A stretch of 64,000 nucleotides of DNA from Goekera deserti (GCF_010685995.1 NZ_JAAGWK010000035.1:1-64000); one strand, 5' to 3'. Counted from the first letter of the stretch, positions 16,914 to 28,024 are shown. Notes: a model not told the origin generated them from the sequence alone. Made by a program: numbers and translations.

Positions 16914-18823
16914 GACCGGCGCTGCCGGGGCAGCACGGCCCGCACCCGGGTGCCGGGCGAGCCGTCGGTGACCTCGCAGTGCCCGCCGAGCTCCGCGGCC
17001 CGCTCCCGCATGGAGGCCAGGCCCACCCCGGCGGTCCGCTGCTCGGGCAGCCCCACCCCGTCGTCCACCACGTCGACCTCCACGTCGTCGTCCCTCCCGG
17101 CCACCCGCACCAGCACCTGCCCCGCCCGGGCGTGCCGGACCGCGTTGTGCACCGCCTCCTGCGCGATGCGGAAGGCGGCCACCTCCACGGCGGCCGGCAG
17201 GTCGTCCAGGTCGCCGACCCCCTCGACCACCACCCGCGGGCCGCCCTCGGCGCCCACCGGCACCCCGGCGCGCAGCGCGCCGACCAGGCCGAGGTCGTCC
17301 AGCGCCGGCGGGCGCAGCCCGTGCACCAGCCGGCGGACGTCGACCACCGCGTCGGCGGCGTGCGTGCTGGCCGCCGTCACCAGCACCCCGGCGCGCTCAC
17401 CGTCGCCCCGGCGCAGCGCCGAGGCCGCCGTGTCCAGGGTCATCACCACCGCCGACAGCTGCGGGCCCAGCCCGTCGTGCAGGTCGCGGCGCAGCCGGCG
17501 GCGCTCCTCCTCCCGGGCCTCCAGCAGCCGTTCCCGGGAGTCGCGCAGCTCGGCGGCGGCGCGCTCGGCGTAGGCGGCGGCCGCGAGCCGGCCGGCCAGG
17601 TCGTGCACCAGCCGCACGTCGGCCGGGTGCCGGCGCCGCCCGGCGACCAGCAGCGTGCCGACCGGCTCGCCGTGCAGCACCAGCGGGATGCGCTCGGCGT
17701 CGTCGTCGACCTCGCCGGCCTGCTCCCGGGTGCGGACGGCGCCCGGCGGCCCGGCCTCGACGGCGACGCCGGCCAGCCCGAGGCCACCGGCGACGACGGC
17801 GGCCCCCTCGCGCAGCGCCTCCCGCGGTGTGCCGGCCGACCGCAGCGCCTCGTCGAGCCGGGTGAGCAGCGCGTACGGGTCCCGCCGGCCGCCGTACAGC
17901 AGCCGCTCGACGCCGCGCTCCACCTGCGTGCGGGCCGGCTGGAACGCCAGCGCGACGGCGAAGGCGGCCACGAACGGGGCCGCGCCGCTGCGGGCGCCCA
18001 GCAGCGCCCCGGCCCAGCCGGCGACCGCGGCGTACACCAGCGCGGTGAGCCCGAACAGCACCGCGCCGGCCAGCGTGCGGGCCACCAGGGCGTCGATCGC
18101 GTAGAGCCGGTAGCGCAGCGCGGCGACCGCCAGCCCGGCCGGGACGGCGAGCACGCCGAGCGCCACACCCCACCACGGCGCGAGGAACGTGGTGGCGACG
18201 GCGATCGCCACGCCGTAGCCGGCCCAGCCGAGCTGGCGTCGCTCGTCCGGCCCGCCGCGGCGCACCCGCACGCCCAGCGAGACCAGCGCGGTGAGCACGC
18301 CCACGGCGAGCACCGGGGCGAAGCCGGGCACCGCGAACGGCGTCCGGGGTCCGCCGGGCAGGGCCAGGCCGGCCGTCGTCACGAGCGTGAGCGCCAGCGC
18401 CGCAGCCCAGGGCAGCCGCCAGCGGCCGGGCAGCGGGACGCCGAACGGAAGCACCTGGGGCAGCACGGTGGTGACCAGCAGGAAGGCCGGCACCCAGGCC
18501 CACGAGCGCAGCCAGTCCGCCGCGGTCGCGCCGCCGGTCGCCGTCGACCAGGAGGTGGCCAGCACGTACGCCGCCGCGGAGAGCCCCACGGCCAGCAGCA
18601 GCCAGCCCAGCCGGCGTGCGGCCGGCACCCCGACGAGCAGGGCACCCACCAGGCCGAACGACGGCGCGAGCACCGGCTCCGGGGTGTCGAACAGCTGCCG
18701 GAGCCAGTCGCCGCCGGTCAGCAGTGGCAGGACCAGCGCGACCGCCGTCGCCAGGCAGGCGACGGCGGCCAGCAGCCGGGCCACCGGGACGGCGGCCCGG
18801 CTGCTGGACGGGCGGGAGCGCAT
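16910..18823 (-). CDS. NarL-type sensor histidine kinase
   Basis: This 637-residue kinase has an N-terminal membrane region of about eight helices (residues 10-290), a GAF-like linker (about 330-430), a HisKA_3 domain with EEERRRLRRDLHDGLGPQLS (phospho-acceptor His near 458) and a HATPase domain with AFRIAQEAVHNAVRHA (N-box) and DDGVGLPE / GVGLASMRERAAELGG (G-boxes). There is no periplasmic ligand domain, so it probably senses a membrane or intramembrane signal. It is transcribed ahead of its response regulator. Confidence 0.94.
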   Translation of the reverse strand: MRSRPSSSRAAVPVARLLAAVACLATAVALVLPLLTGGDWLRQLFDTPEPVLAPSFGLVGALLVGVPAARRLGWLLLAVGLSAAAYVLATSWSTATGGATAADWLRSWAWVPAFLLVTTVLPQVLPFGVPLPGRWRLPWAAALALTLVTTAGLALPGGPRTPFAVPGFAPVLAVGVLTALVSLGVRVRRGGPDERRQLGWAGYGVAIAVATTFLAPWWGVALGVLAVPAGLAVAALRYRLYAIDALVARTLAGAVLFGLTALVYAAVAGWAGALLGARSGAAPFVAAFAVALAFQPARTQVERGVERLLYGGRRDPYALLTRLDEALRSAGTPREALREGAAVVAGGLGLAGVAVEAGPPGAVRTREQAGEVDDDAERIPLVLHGEPVGTLLVAGRRRHPADVRLVHDLAGRLAAAAYAERAAAELRDSRERLLEAREEERRRLRRDLHDGLGPQLSAVVMTLDTAASALRRGDGERAGVLVTAASTHAADAVVDVRRLVHGLRPPALDDLGLVGALRAGVPVGAEGGPRVVVEGVGDLDDLPAAVEVAAFRIAQEAVHNAVRHARAGQVLVRVAGRDDDVEVDVVDDGVGLPEQRTAGVGLASMRERAAELGGHCEVTDGSPGTRVRAVLPRQRRS

Positions 18824-18863
18824 GGCTGGTGAACCTAGGTGCGCGGGACGCCGGAGTGCCGGA

Positions 18864-19538
18864 TCAGGCGCGCGGCGCGGTGCCGCGGGCGATCTCCCGG
18901 GCCAGGCCGAGCGCGCCGGCCAGGAAGAGCCAGTGCGGGTCGACCGGGCCGACGGCGCCGATCGTGAAGTCCAGCGCCAGGAACACCAGCCAGGTCGCGG
19001 GGATCCAGCGGGCGACGGCGCCGGTGCGCAGCAGGCCCACGCAGAGCACCAGCATCCCGAGCACGGTGCCGGCCAGGAACGGCAGGTAGGTGAGCGCGCC
19101 CAGCGGAGCCGAGGACTGCAGCTCCTCGGCGACCGCAGCGGCCCCCGGCACGCCCCCGGTGGCGAGCGGCAGGGAGAGCAGTGCCAGCACGTGCACCCCG
19201 GCGAAGCCCCACATGCCGACGGCCAGCAGCGACCCCGCCGTCCAGCCGGTGCGCCGGGCCCGGGCGGCGAGCAGCCGGGCGGCGGCCAGGAAGCCGACGA
19301 GCATGAACGGGACGGCGAGCGTGCCGATCACCGCGCGGGCGCCGTAGAGCGTGGAGTGCTCGGCGACCAGCCGGAGCTCCTCGGCGATCGAGTCGGGCCG
19401 CTCGGGCAGGAACTGCGCGAGCACGGCCTCGGTGGTGTTGAGTGCGGCGCCGACGGCGAGGCCGACGACGGCCAGGCGCCGTCCGGGCAGTGCGGCCGGG
19501 GCGGGGGCGGTGCGGGTGGGGCTGGCGAGCGTGGTCAC
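18864..19538 (-). CDS. Hypothetical six-helix membrane protein
   Basis: The 224-residue protein has about six hydrophobic helices, for example RLAVVGLAVGAALNTTEAVL near the N-terminus and GVHVLALLSLPLATGG in the middle. Acidic loops (FLPERPDSIAEEL) and the order resemble small actinobacterial DUF4386-like proteins, but I do not name a family. GTG 19538 is chosen because AGAGG lies just upstream. It lies 40 bp upstream of the sensor kinase gene in the same orientation, so it may belong to the same operon. Confidence 0.7.
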   Translation of the reverse strand: MTTLASPTRTAPAPAALPGRRLAVVGLAVGAALNTTEAVLAQFLPERPDSIAEELRLVAEHSTLYGARAVIGTLAVPFMLVGFLAAARLLAARARRTGWTAGSLLAVGMWGFAGVHVLALLSLPLATGGVPGAAAVAEELQSSAPLGALTYLPFLAGTVLGMLVLCVGLLRTGAVARWIPATWLVFLALDFTIGAVGPVDPHWLFLAGALGLAREIARGTAPRA

Positions 19539-19657
19539 GGTGGTGCCTCTCGTGCTGCGGCAGGCTGTTCCTGCCGGCGTGGCACGAGCGTCGGGCGGGA
19601 GCCGTCCCGCACACCCGGGAGCAGGGTCCCGACCTGACCGGGACGCGGTTCCGCGTG

Positions 19658-19730
19658 GTCGATCATCGGCACGTGGTCGCGCGACCGGCCCTCCGCCGGC
19701 GTGTCGTGCCGCCACCTGCCGATGATCAAC
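19658..19730. repeat. Inverted repeat with 19-bp arms
   Basis: GTCGATCATCGGCACGTGG (19658-19676) and CCACCTGCCGATGATCAAC (19712-19730) are inverted copies matching at 17 of 19 positions. The 35-bp spacer includes the palindrome GGTCGCGCGACC (19675-19686). The core GATCATCGGCA could be an operator or part of a mobile hairpin. Confidence 0.7.
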
Positions 19731-19817
19731 CGGTTCGCGGGCGGCGCGGCGGGCGCGGCAGCGCCACTCGTGCGGCCTTCCTGGCCGCACCCGGGCCGCT
19801 GCTCACCCCCGTCTGGC

Positions 19818-19876
19818 AGCGTTGTCCCGCCGTCGGCCAGACGGCGGGGCGATCTGGCCGGCGGTGGGGCAACGCT
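19818..19876 (+). repeat. 24-bp hairpin, fully pairable as plus-strand RNA
   Basis: The left arm (19818-19841, AGCGTTGTCCCGCCG...) and right arm (19853-19876, ...GGTGGGGCAACGCT) are inverted. The three positions that are not Watson-Crick are all G-U wobbles when read on the plus strand, so an RNA would form an unbroken 24-bp helix with an 11-nt loop. On the minus strand they become A-C mismatches. No plus-strand gene is present here. Confidence 0.7.
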
Positions 19877-19884
19877 GGGTCGGG

Positions 19885-21309
19885 TCAGCGACCGGCGGAC
19901 GTCTCGGTGTGGGAGGCGCGGAACAGCCAGAACGACGGCACCAGGACGGCGATCAGCAGCATCGCCACGATGATCAGCACGCCACCGGAGACCATCGCCG
20001 CGGTCACGCCGAACCCGGCCGCCACCGCACCGGCGCGCAGGTCCCCCAGCCGCGGGCCGCCGGCGACCACCACGAGGAACACGCCCTGCATCCGGCCGCG
20101 CATCTCGTCCGGCGCCGCCAGCTGCAGCATCGAGGAGCGCAGCACCGCGCTGACCATGTCCGCGGCGCCGGCGACGGCCAGGCACAGCACGGCCAGCCAG
20201 AGGGTGGAGGCGAACCCGAAGCCGATGATCGCCACGCCCCAGACCGCGATGGCCACCAGCACCACCGCGCCCTGCCGGTCGACCCGGCTCACCCAGCCCG
20301 ACGTCAGCCCCATGACCAGCGAGCCGATCGAGACCCCGGCGAACAGCCAGCCCAGGCTGTTGGCGTCCCCGGCGAACAGCCCGGTGGAGAGCTCCGGGAA
20401 CACCGCCTGCGGCCAGGCGAACAGCATCGCGATCACGTCGACGACGAAGGTCATCAGCAGCACCGGCTGGGTGCGCAGGAACGCGAACCCCTCACCCACG
20501 CCACGCACCGCGGCACCCAGCCGCAGCCGCTCGGCGATCACCCCGACCGGGGGGAGAGCCGGCAGCCCGCGCAGCAGCAGGACGGCGACGGCGAAGCCCG
20601 CCGCGTCCACCGCGTAGGCAAGGAAGAGGTCGCCGAGACCGATGAGCAGCCCGGCCAGCAGCGGCCCGGCGATCACCCCGATCTGCCGGATGGTCATGGC
20701 CAGCGCATTGGCCGCCGGCACCTGGTCAACCGGCACCAGGGCCGGGATCACCGCGCTGCGGGCGGGCTGGTTGACCGCAGCGAACGCCGACACCAGCGCG
20801 GTGAGCACCCACAGCACGGCCAGGTGGCCGTCGCCGGGCAGCGCGGCCTGGACCGCCAGCAGCGCGGAGGTCACCGCCGCGCCCACCGAGGTGACCAGCA
20901 TCAGCCGGCGGCGGTCCATCGCGTCGGCGATCGCCCCGCCCAGCAGCCCGAAGACGATCAGCGGCACCAGCGCCACCACCGAGGTGACGCCGACCATCAG
21001 CGAGGAGCCGGTCAGCTCGTACACCTGGTACGGGACGGCGACCAGCGTCATCTGCTGCCCGAGCATGGTCACCGCGACCCCGCCGAACAGCCGGCGGAAG
21101 GCGGGGATGCGCAGCGGCGCGGTGTCGATGGCCAGCCCGCGGGCGCGCGAGGAAGCCGGCTGCGGCTGCTCGGCCCGGGCAGAGCCCTCGACCGCGTCGA
21201 CCGGCGCGGGTGACGTGCTGGAACGGCCCCGTCGCAGGGGCCCGCGGCGAGCCTGCGAGTCGTGGGGGGCGACGGGGTCCTTCGTGCGGTCCTCCATGGG
21301 GTCCTTCAT
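19885..21309 (-). CDS. MFS transporter (Tetracycline-resistance/EntS-like exporter)
   Basis: This 474-residue protein has about twelve transmembrane helices beginning at FRRLFGGVAVTMLGQQMTLV (about residue 70), with an MFS loop ADAMDRRRLM (motif A). It belongs to the drug or siderophore exporter type. ATG 21309 overlaps the pdxH stop (ATGA), so translation is probably coupled. The first 30 residues (KDPMEDRTKDPV...) are encoded by a copy of the GC-rich hairpin repeat, and no in-frame ATG, GTG or TTG lies between that repeat and the first helix. Confidence 0.88.
   Translation of the reverse strand: MKDPMEDRTKDPVAPHDSQARRGPLRRGRSSTSPAPVDAVEGSARAEQPQPASSRARGLAIDTAPLRIPAFRRLFGGVAVTMLGQQMTLVAVPYQVYELTGSSLMVGVTSVVALVPLIVFGLLGGAIADAMDRRRLMLVTSVGAAVTSALLAVQAALPGDGHLAVLWVLTALVSAFAAVNQPARSAVIPALVPVDQVPAANALAMTIRQIGVIAGPLLAGLLIGLGDLFLAYAVDAAGFAVAVLLLRGLPALPPVGVIAERLRLGAAVRGVGEGFAFLRTQPVLLMTFVVDVIAMLFAWPQAVFPELSTGLFAGDANSLGWLFAGVSIGSLVMGLTSGWVSRVDRQGAVVLVAIAVWGVAIIGFGFASTLWLAVLCLAVAGAADMVSAVLRSSMLQLAAPDEMRGRMQGVFLVVVAGGPRLGDLRAGAVAAGFGVTAAMVSGGVLIIVAMLLIAVLVPSFWLFRASHTETSAGR
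21218..21308. terminator. GC-rich hairpin repeat, copy 4, inside a coding region
   Basis: Arms GGAACGGCCCCGTCGC (21220-21235) and GCGACGGGGTCC (21269-21280) form the same kind of hairpin as the other copies. A second partial end, GGGGTCCTTCA (21298-21308), supplies the pdxH stop. As in other copies it sits directly after a minus-strand stop codon. Here the next gene's reading frame runs through it. Confidence 0.75.
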
Positions 21310-21974
21310 GGGGCCAGGCGCTGCACGCCCCAGACGCCACCCTCCTCGTCGTCGCGGGCGAAGACGATGCGGTCGTGCAGCCGGTCGTGCCCGCCCTGCC
21401 AGAACTCGACCCGCTGCGGCAGCACCCGGTACCCGCCCCAGACGTCGGGCCGGGGCACCGGCTGCCCGGCGGTCTGCTCGTCCAGGCGCCGCATCCGCTC
21501 CACCAGCTCCGCGCGCGACTCCACGACGGTCGACTGCACCGAGGCGACGGCGGCCAGCTGGGCCCCGCGGGGGCGGGGGTCCCACAGCGCGTCGGAGGCG
21601 GTGGGGCCGACCCGCTCCACGGTGCCGGTCACCCGGACCGAGCGCTGCAGGGCGTGCCACGGGAAGACCAGGGCCGCGCGCGGGTTGACCGCGAGCTGCG
21701 CGCCCTTGGTCGAGGCGTAGCTGGTCGCGAACACGAAGCCGTCGGCGTCGTACCCCTTCACCAGCACCACCCGGGCGTCGGGGGCGCCGTCGGCGTCGGC
21801 GGTGGCCAGGACGACGGCGTTCGGCTCCGGGACCTCCGCGGCGACGGCGTCGGCGAACCAGCGGTCGAACTGCTCCAGCCAGGAGGCGGCGAGCACGTCG
21901 TCACCGAAGGCGCCCACGTCGCCGCTGCCGTCGTAGTCCTTGCGCATGCTGCTCAGGTCGGGCACGACCGCCAT
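21306..21974 (-). CDS. pdxH: Pyridoxamine 5'-phosphate oxidase
   Basis: This 222-residue FMN enzyme makes pyridoxal 5'-phosphate, the cofactor used by SerC encoded nearby. Recognisable segments are EPNAVVLATADADGAPDARVVLVKG (split barrel start), ATSYASTKGAQLAVNPRAALVFPW, RVTGTVERV and the C-terminal FWQGGHDRLHDRIVF preceding the QRLAP end, the classic PdxH signature. ATG 21974 matches family length; ATG 21946 is also possible. It is divergent from citrate synthase. Confidence 0.95.
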   Translation of the reverse strand: MAVVPDLSSMRKDYDGSGDVGAFGDDVLAASWLEQFDRWFADAVAAEVPEPNAVVLATADADGAPDARVVLVKGYDADGFVFATSYASTKGAQLAVNPRAALVFPWHALQRSVRVTGTVERVGPTASDALWDPRPRGAQLAAVASVQSTVVESRAELVERMRRLDEQTAGQPVPRPDVWGGYRVLPQRVEFWQGGHDRLHDRIVFARDDEEGGVWGVQRLAP

Positions 21975-22150
21975 GCTGTCACCGCGCTGCCCACCCGGCC
22001 CGCGCACGGACTGTGACCGACGTCGCACAGGACCCGTGGGGCGACGGGGCCGACTGTGTCCCGCGGCCCCCGTGCCCCTAAGTTGGGTCGCAGCCGTGCG
22101 CCGACGCCGTCGCCCGCACGTGACCAGCGCGCAGAGGGAGCACCGGACAG

Positions 22151-24507
<2,357 letters not shown>

Positions 24508-24523
24508 CCCGCGCCGCCCCCAG

Positions 24524-24614
24524 CGTTGATCAGCTGAGCTGATCAACGTCCGGCCGAGCTCACCAACGTTGGTGAGCCAGGCCGTACGGTGATCAGCTCA
24601 GCTGATCACCGTAC
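24524..24614. repeat. Three-palindrome cassette, copy 1
   Basis: Three perfect palindromes lie in 91 bp between the convergent serC and ATP-grasp genes. First, CGTTGATCAGCT (24524-24535) with its inverse at 24537-24548 and a 1-nt centre. Second, the 20-bp GCTCACCAACGTTGGTGAGC (24558-24577). Third, GTACGGTGATCAGCT (24584-24598) with its inverse at 24600-24614. The outer two share GATCAGCTNAGCTGATC. A related copy is at 41852-41938. A likely role is bidirectional termination or protein binding. Confidence 0.9.
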
Positions 24615-24636
24615 AGCGACGCGACGTCGGCGCGGG

Positions 24637-26124
24637 TCAGCCGATCAGCCAGGTGTCCTTGCTGCCGCCGCCGCGGGAGCTGTTGACCACCATCGAGCCG
24701 CGGGCGAGGGCGACCCGGGTGAGCGGGGCGGGCAGCACCCGCGTGGTGGCGCCGGCGACGGCGAAGACCCGCAGGTCGACGTGCCGGGGCACCAGCTCGC
24801 CGTCGACGCAGGTGGGGGCGGTGGAGAAGTCGACCGGCTCCTGGGCCACGAAGCGGTGCGGCGCGCGCAGCACGTCGGCGCGCAGCTGCGCCAGCTGCGC
24901 GGCGCTGCAGGTGGACCCGAAGACCACGCCCTGCCCGCCGTACCCGTCGACCGGCTTGACCACCAGCTCGTGCAGCCGGTCGACGACGGCGGCCAGGTCG
25001 TCGTCGTCGGCCAGCACCCAGGTGGGCACGGTGGCCAGCACCGGCTCCTCGCCCAGGTAGAAACGGATCATCTCCGGCACGTAGCAGTAGGTGGCCTTGT
25101 CGTCCGCGACGCCGTTGCCGGGCACGTTCGCCACCGCCAGCCGGCCGGCCCGCACCGCCTCGCGCAGCAGCGTGTCCAGGAGCATGCCGCTGGGCGTCAC
25201 GTGCGCGGCGAGGTCGTCGTCGTCGAAGCGCCGGTAGAAGACGTCGACCGGCACCCGCTCGCCGTCGACCTCCACCGCCACCCCGCCGTCGGGGGTGGGC
25301 CAGAGCACGTCCGGGGTGGCGATCGGGACGCCCATCGCCTCGGCCAGCAGGCGGTGCTCGAACCAGGCGGTGTTCATCGCGCCGTCGGTCAGCAGGGCCA
25401 CCTGCGGGCTGCCCGCGCACCCGGCGGGGGCGGCCTCGGTGAGCGCCTCGTGCAGCACGACCGCGGCACCGGCCGGGTCGGTCAGCGCCGCGCCCCGGCC
25501 CTCGGCGAACAGCTGCGGCAGGGCCGCGCGGCTGCTCTGCCGGTTGGCCATCGCGTAGCCGATGCCCGAGGGCACCCGCAGGTTGTCCTCCAGCACCACC
25601 CACCGGCCGCCGGGCCCGCGCAGCAGGTCCAGGCCGGCCACGGTGACCCGCTGCTGCCCGGCGGCCGCGAACGAGACCGCGCCGGGCCGCCAGCCGGGGC
25701 TGTCGGCCACCACCCACTCCGGGAGCACGCCGGCGCGCACGACCTCCGGCTGCTTCTCCACGTCGCTGCGCCGGCGGCCGGCGGGCCGGTACACGTCGGC
25801 CAGGAAGGCGTTGAGCGCGCGCGTGCGCTGCTCGACCCCGGCGGACAGGTGCGCCCAGTCGGCCGCCGGGACCACCCGCGGCACCGGGCACATCGGGAAG
25901 GTGGTCTCCTCGAAGGTGCCGTCGGTGAAGGAGCCGAAGACCACGCCCCGGGCGACCCGTTGCCGATCGACCTCCGCGGCAGCAGCCGCCAGGCGCTCCG
26001 GGCCCAGGCCGTCGAGCACCGGGCCGACCTCGCCGTACCCGGGGAGCAGACGTCCCCCGCCGTCCACCGCCTCGTCGACGGCCGACCCGGCATACCCGGC
26101 GAAGACGCTGAGTGCGTCGGTCAT
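24637..26124 (-). CDS. Circularly permuted ATP-grasp protein (DUF404/DUF407 type)
   Basis: This 495-residue protein belongs to the circularly permuted ATP-grasp type 2 family. Segments seen are RGVVFGSFTDGTFEETTFPMCPVPR near 60-85, RWVVLEDNLRVPSGIGYAMANR (about 164-185), YRRFDDDDL, ANVPGNGVADDKATYCYVPEMI (about 323-344) and VKPVDGYGGQGVVFG (about 390-404), ending SRGGGSKDTWLIG. ATP-grasp enzymes join carboxylates to amines via acyl-phosphates, so a peptide or amide ligase is likely. It follows the S9 peptidase gene by 19 bp, with GAGGAGG before ATG 26124. The usual alpha-E and transglutaminase partners are absent. Confidence 0.9.
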   Translation of the reverse strand: MTDALSVFAGYAGSAVDEAVDGGGRLLPGYGEVGPVLDGLGPERLAAAAAEVDRQRVARGVVFGSFTDGTFEETTFPMCPVPRVVPAADWAHLSAGVEQRTRALNAFLADVYRPAGRRRSDVEKQPEVVRAGVLPEWVVADSPGWRPGAVSFAAAGQQRVTVAGLDLLRGPGGRWVVLEDNLRVPSGIGYAMANRQSSRAALPQLFAEGRGAALTDPAGAAVVLHEALTEAAPAGCAGSPQVALLTDGAMNTAWFEHRLLAEAMGVPIATPDVLWPTPDGGVAVEVDGERVPVDVFYRRFDDDDLAAHVTPSGMLLDTLLREAVRAGRLAVANVPGNGVADDKATYCYVPEMIRFYLGEEPVLATVPTWVLADDDDLAAVVDRLHELVVKPVDGYGGQGVVFGSTCSAAQLAQLRADVLRAPHRFVAQEPVDFSTAPTCVDGELVPRHVDLRVFAVAGATTRVLPAPLTRVALARGSMVVNSSRGGGSKDTWLIG

Positions 26125-26143
26125 GGCGTGTTCCTCCTCTGGT

Positions 26144-28024
26144 TCACAGCCAGCGGTCGAACCACTCGGCGACCCGCTCGGTGAGCAGCACCAGGTTCTC
26201 CCGCCCGACGATGGTGTGCCCTTCCCCGGGCAGCAGGAGCAGTTCACACGGCGCACCGACCGCGGACAACCCCTGGTACGCCTGCACCGACTCGGCCACG
26301 GGCACGTTGCTGTCCCGGTTGCCGTGTGCGAGCAGCACCGGCGAGCGCAGCTCCTCCAGCGCCGTCATCGGCGAGATCCCGGCCAGCATGTGCCGCTCGT
26401 GCACCGGGTGCCCGTACTCGGTGACCGACGCCGCGGCCATCCAGGGCTCCGTGCCGGCGAAGAACGTGCGCAGGTCGCTCATCCCGGCCAGGGACACGCC
26501 GGCGGCGAACAGGTCGGGCCAGCGGGTGAGCGCGACCAGGGTCAGGTACCCCCCGTAGGACCAGCCGTGCGCACCCACCCGCCCGGGCAGCGCGATGCCG
26601 GCGTCCACCAGGTGCTCGACGGTGGCCACGACGTCGGCGAAGCTCGCCTCCCGCGCGGGGCCGTCGTCGGCGGCCATGAAGGCGCCGCCGCGGCCACCGG
26701 AGCCCCGGATGTTCGGGGCGAAGACGGTCAGCCCCATGGCCACCAGGCCCTGCGCGACCGGGGAGTAGACCGGGCGCTCCTGCCCCTCGGGGCCACCGTG
26801 GAAGCTGACCACGGTGCGGTTGGCACCGTGCACGCCGGGCGGGGTGTAGAGCCAGCCGTCCAGCTCCAGGCCGTCGGCGGCGAGGTAGCGGTGCCGGGCC
26901 GGCTGCACGAGCAGGTCGGGGTTGGGCCGGCGGGGCGCCGAGGGCAGCAGCGTCGCGGCCTCCGGCGGGTCGGCCGCGATCGCGGTCGGCAGGTCGACCC
27001 GCCACAGCCCGCGCGGGTCCCCCGGCCCGGTGAGCTCGGCCAGCAGCGACCGGCCGTCGCCGGCCAGCGACCAGCCGGGCATGACCGGCAGCGGCAGCTC
27101 GACGTCGTGCAGCACGCTGCCGTCGCACAGATCGACGACCTGCAGCTCGGTGATGCTGTCGGCGTTCCAGACGCACAGCGCCGTGCCGTCGGCGCGCACC
27201 GCGTAGCCGTCCAGGTCCGCACCACCGCGGCGGACGACGACCTCGGCGGGACCGGGCACGCCGTCGTCGTCCAGCGGCACCCGGAGCAGGGCGGTGCGGT
27301 CGGCGCCGGGCAGGCCCGGCAGGGCCGCGCGCAGGTACACCGAGCGGCCGTCCACGCCGAACCGGCCGTCCTCGGACGCCGCTCCGCCGGGCGCGCCCAG
27401 CGGCACGACCGGCTGCTGCTCACCGGTGGCGACGTCGATCAGCACGACGCGGCGCTGCCCGCGCGGGCCGCGCCGGGCCAGCACCCGGCGCTCGTCGGCC
27501 GAGACCGCGGTCAGCGCCAGGAAACCGCCGGTGGCCAGCACCGTCTGCGCGCCGGTGGCTGTGTCGACCAGCACGATGTCGGCGTCCGGGCCCACGCCGT
27601 CGGCGACGGTGCACGCGTAGTGGCCGGGCCGGGAGGTCCAGGTGCCGGCGAAGACGGTGGCCCGGGGGTCGCCACCGGCCACCCGCCGGCGGTCGCTGCC
27701 GTCCGGGGCGACGACGTGCAGCTCGGCGCAGATCGACCCGTACGGGCTGACCAGGTAGGCGAGCTGCCGGCCGTCGGGTGACCAGGCGACGGAGACGACC
27801 TCCTCCCCGGGGCCGGAGACGACGGCCGGGTGCGTCTCCTGCTCCAGCGTCGCCACCTCCAGCCGGGGGATGCCGGAGCGGTCGCTGACGTAGGCCACCC
27901 GGGTGCCGTCGGGCGACAGCGCCGGGCACCAGGCCCCGGCGGCGGCGGCGATCTCGGCCAGGGCGAGCCGCACCTCGGTGGGCAGTCCGCTCATGTCGGC
28001 GTGGTCGGTCTGGTAAGGCGTCAT
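26144..28024 (-). CDS. S9 family (prolyl oligopeptidase-type) peptidase
   Basis: This 626-residue serine peptidase has an N-terminal WD40/TolB-like beta-propeller (for example ALSPDGTRVAYVSDRSG, VAWSPDGRQLAYLV) and a C-terminal alpha/beta hydrolase. The nucleophile motif is GWSYGGYLTL (Ser near residue 472); the later LAHGNRDSNVPVAES carries the Asp, and LPGEGHTIV supplies the His. It resembles acylaminoacyl-peptidases (S9C), which cleave N-acylated peptides, relevant to the neighbouring amidotransferase. There is no signal peptide, so it is cytoplasmic. ATG 28024 has GGGAGG upstream. Confidence 0.93.
   Translation of the reverse strand: MTPYQTDHADMSGLPTEVRLALAEIAAAAGAWCPALSPDGTRVAYVSDRSGIPRLEVATLEQETHPAVVSGPGEEVVSVAWSPDGRQLAYLVSPYGSICAELHVVAPDGSDRRRVAGGDPRATVFAGTWTSRPGHYACTVADGVGPDADIVLVDTATGAQTVLATGGFLALTAVSADERRVLARRGPRGQRRVVLIDVATGEQQPVVPLGAPGGAASEDGRFGVDGRSVYLRAALPGLPGADRTALLRVPLDDDGVPGPAEVVVRRGGADLDGYAVRADGTALCVWNADSITELQVVDLCDGSVLHDVELPLPVMPGWSLAGDGRSLLAELTGPGDPRGLWRVDLPTAIAADPPEAATLLPSAPRRPNPDLLVQPARHRYLAADGLELDGWLYTPPGVHGANRTVVSFHGGPEGQERPVYSPVAQGLVAMGLTVFAPNIRGSGGRGGAFMAADDGPAREASFADVVATVEHLVDAGIALPGRVGAHGWSYGGYLTLVALTRWPDLFAAGVSLAGMSDLRTFFAGTEPWMAAASVTEYGHPVHERHMLAGISPMTALEELRSPVLLAHGNRDSNVPVAESVQAYQGLSAVGAPCELLLLPGEGHTIVGRENLVLLTERVAEWFDRWL

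Larger units (their letters stand above)
19539..19884. other. Intergenic region with two large inverted repeats
   Basis: This 346-bp gap separates two minus-strand genes and contains no convincing gene. It holds an inverted repeat at 19658-19730 and a long hairpin at 19818-19876, listed separately. The promoter of the membrane protein gene should lie at its left edge. Confidence 0.6.
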
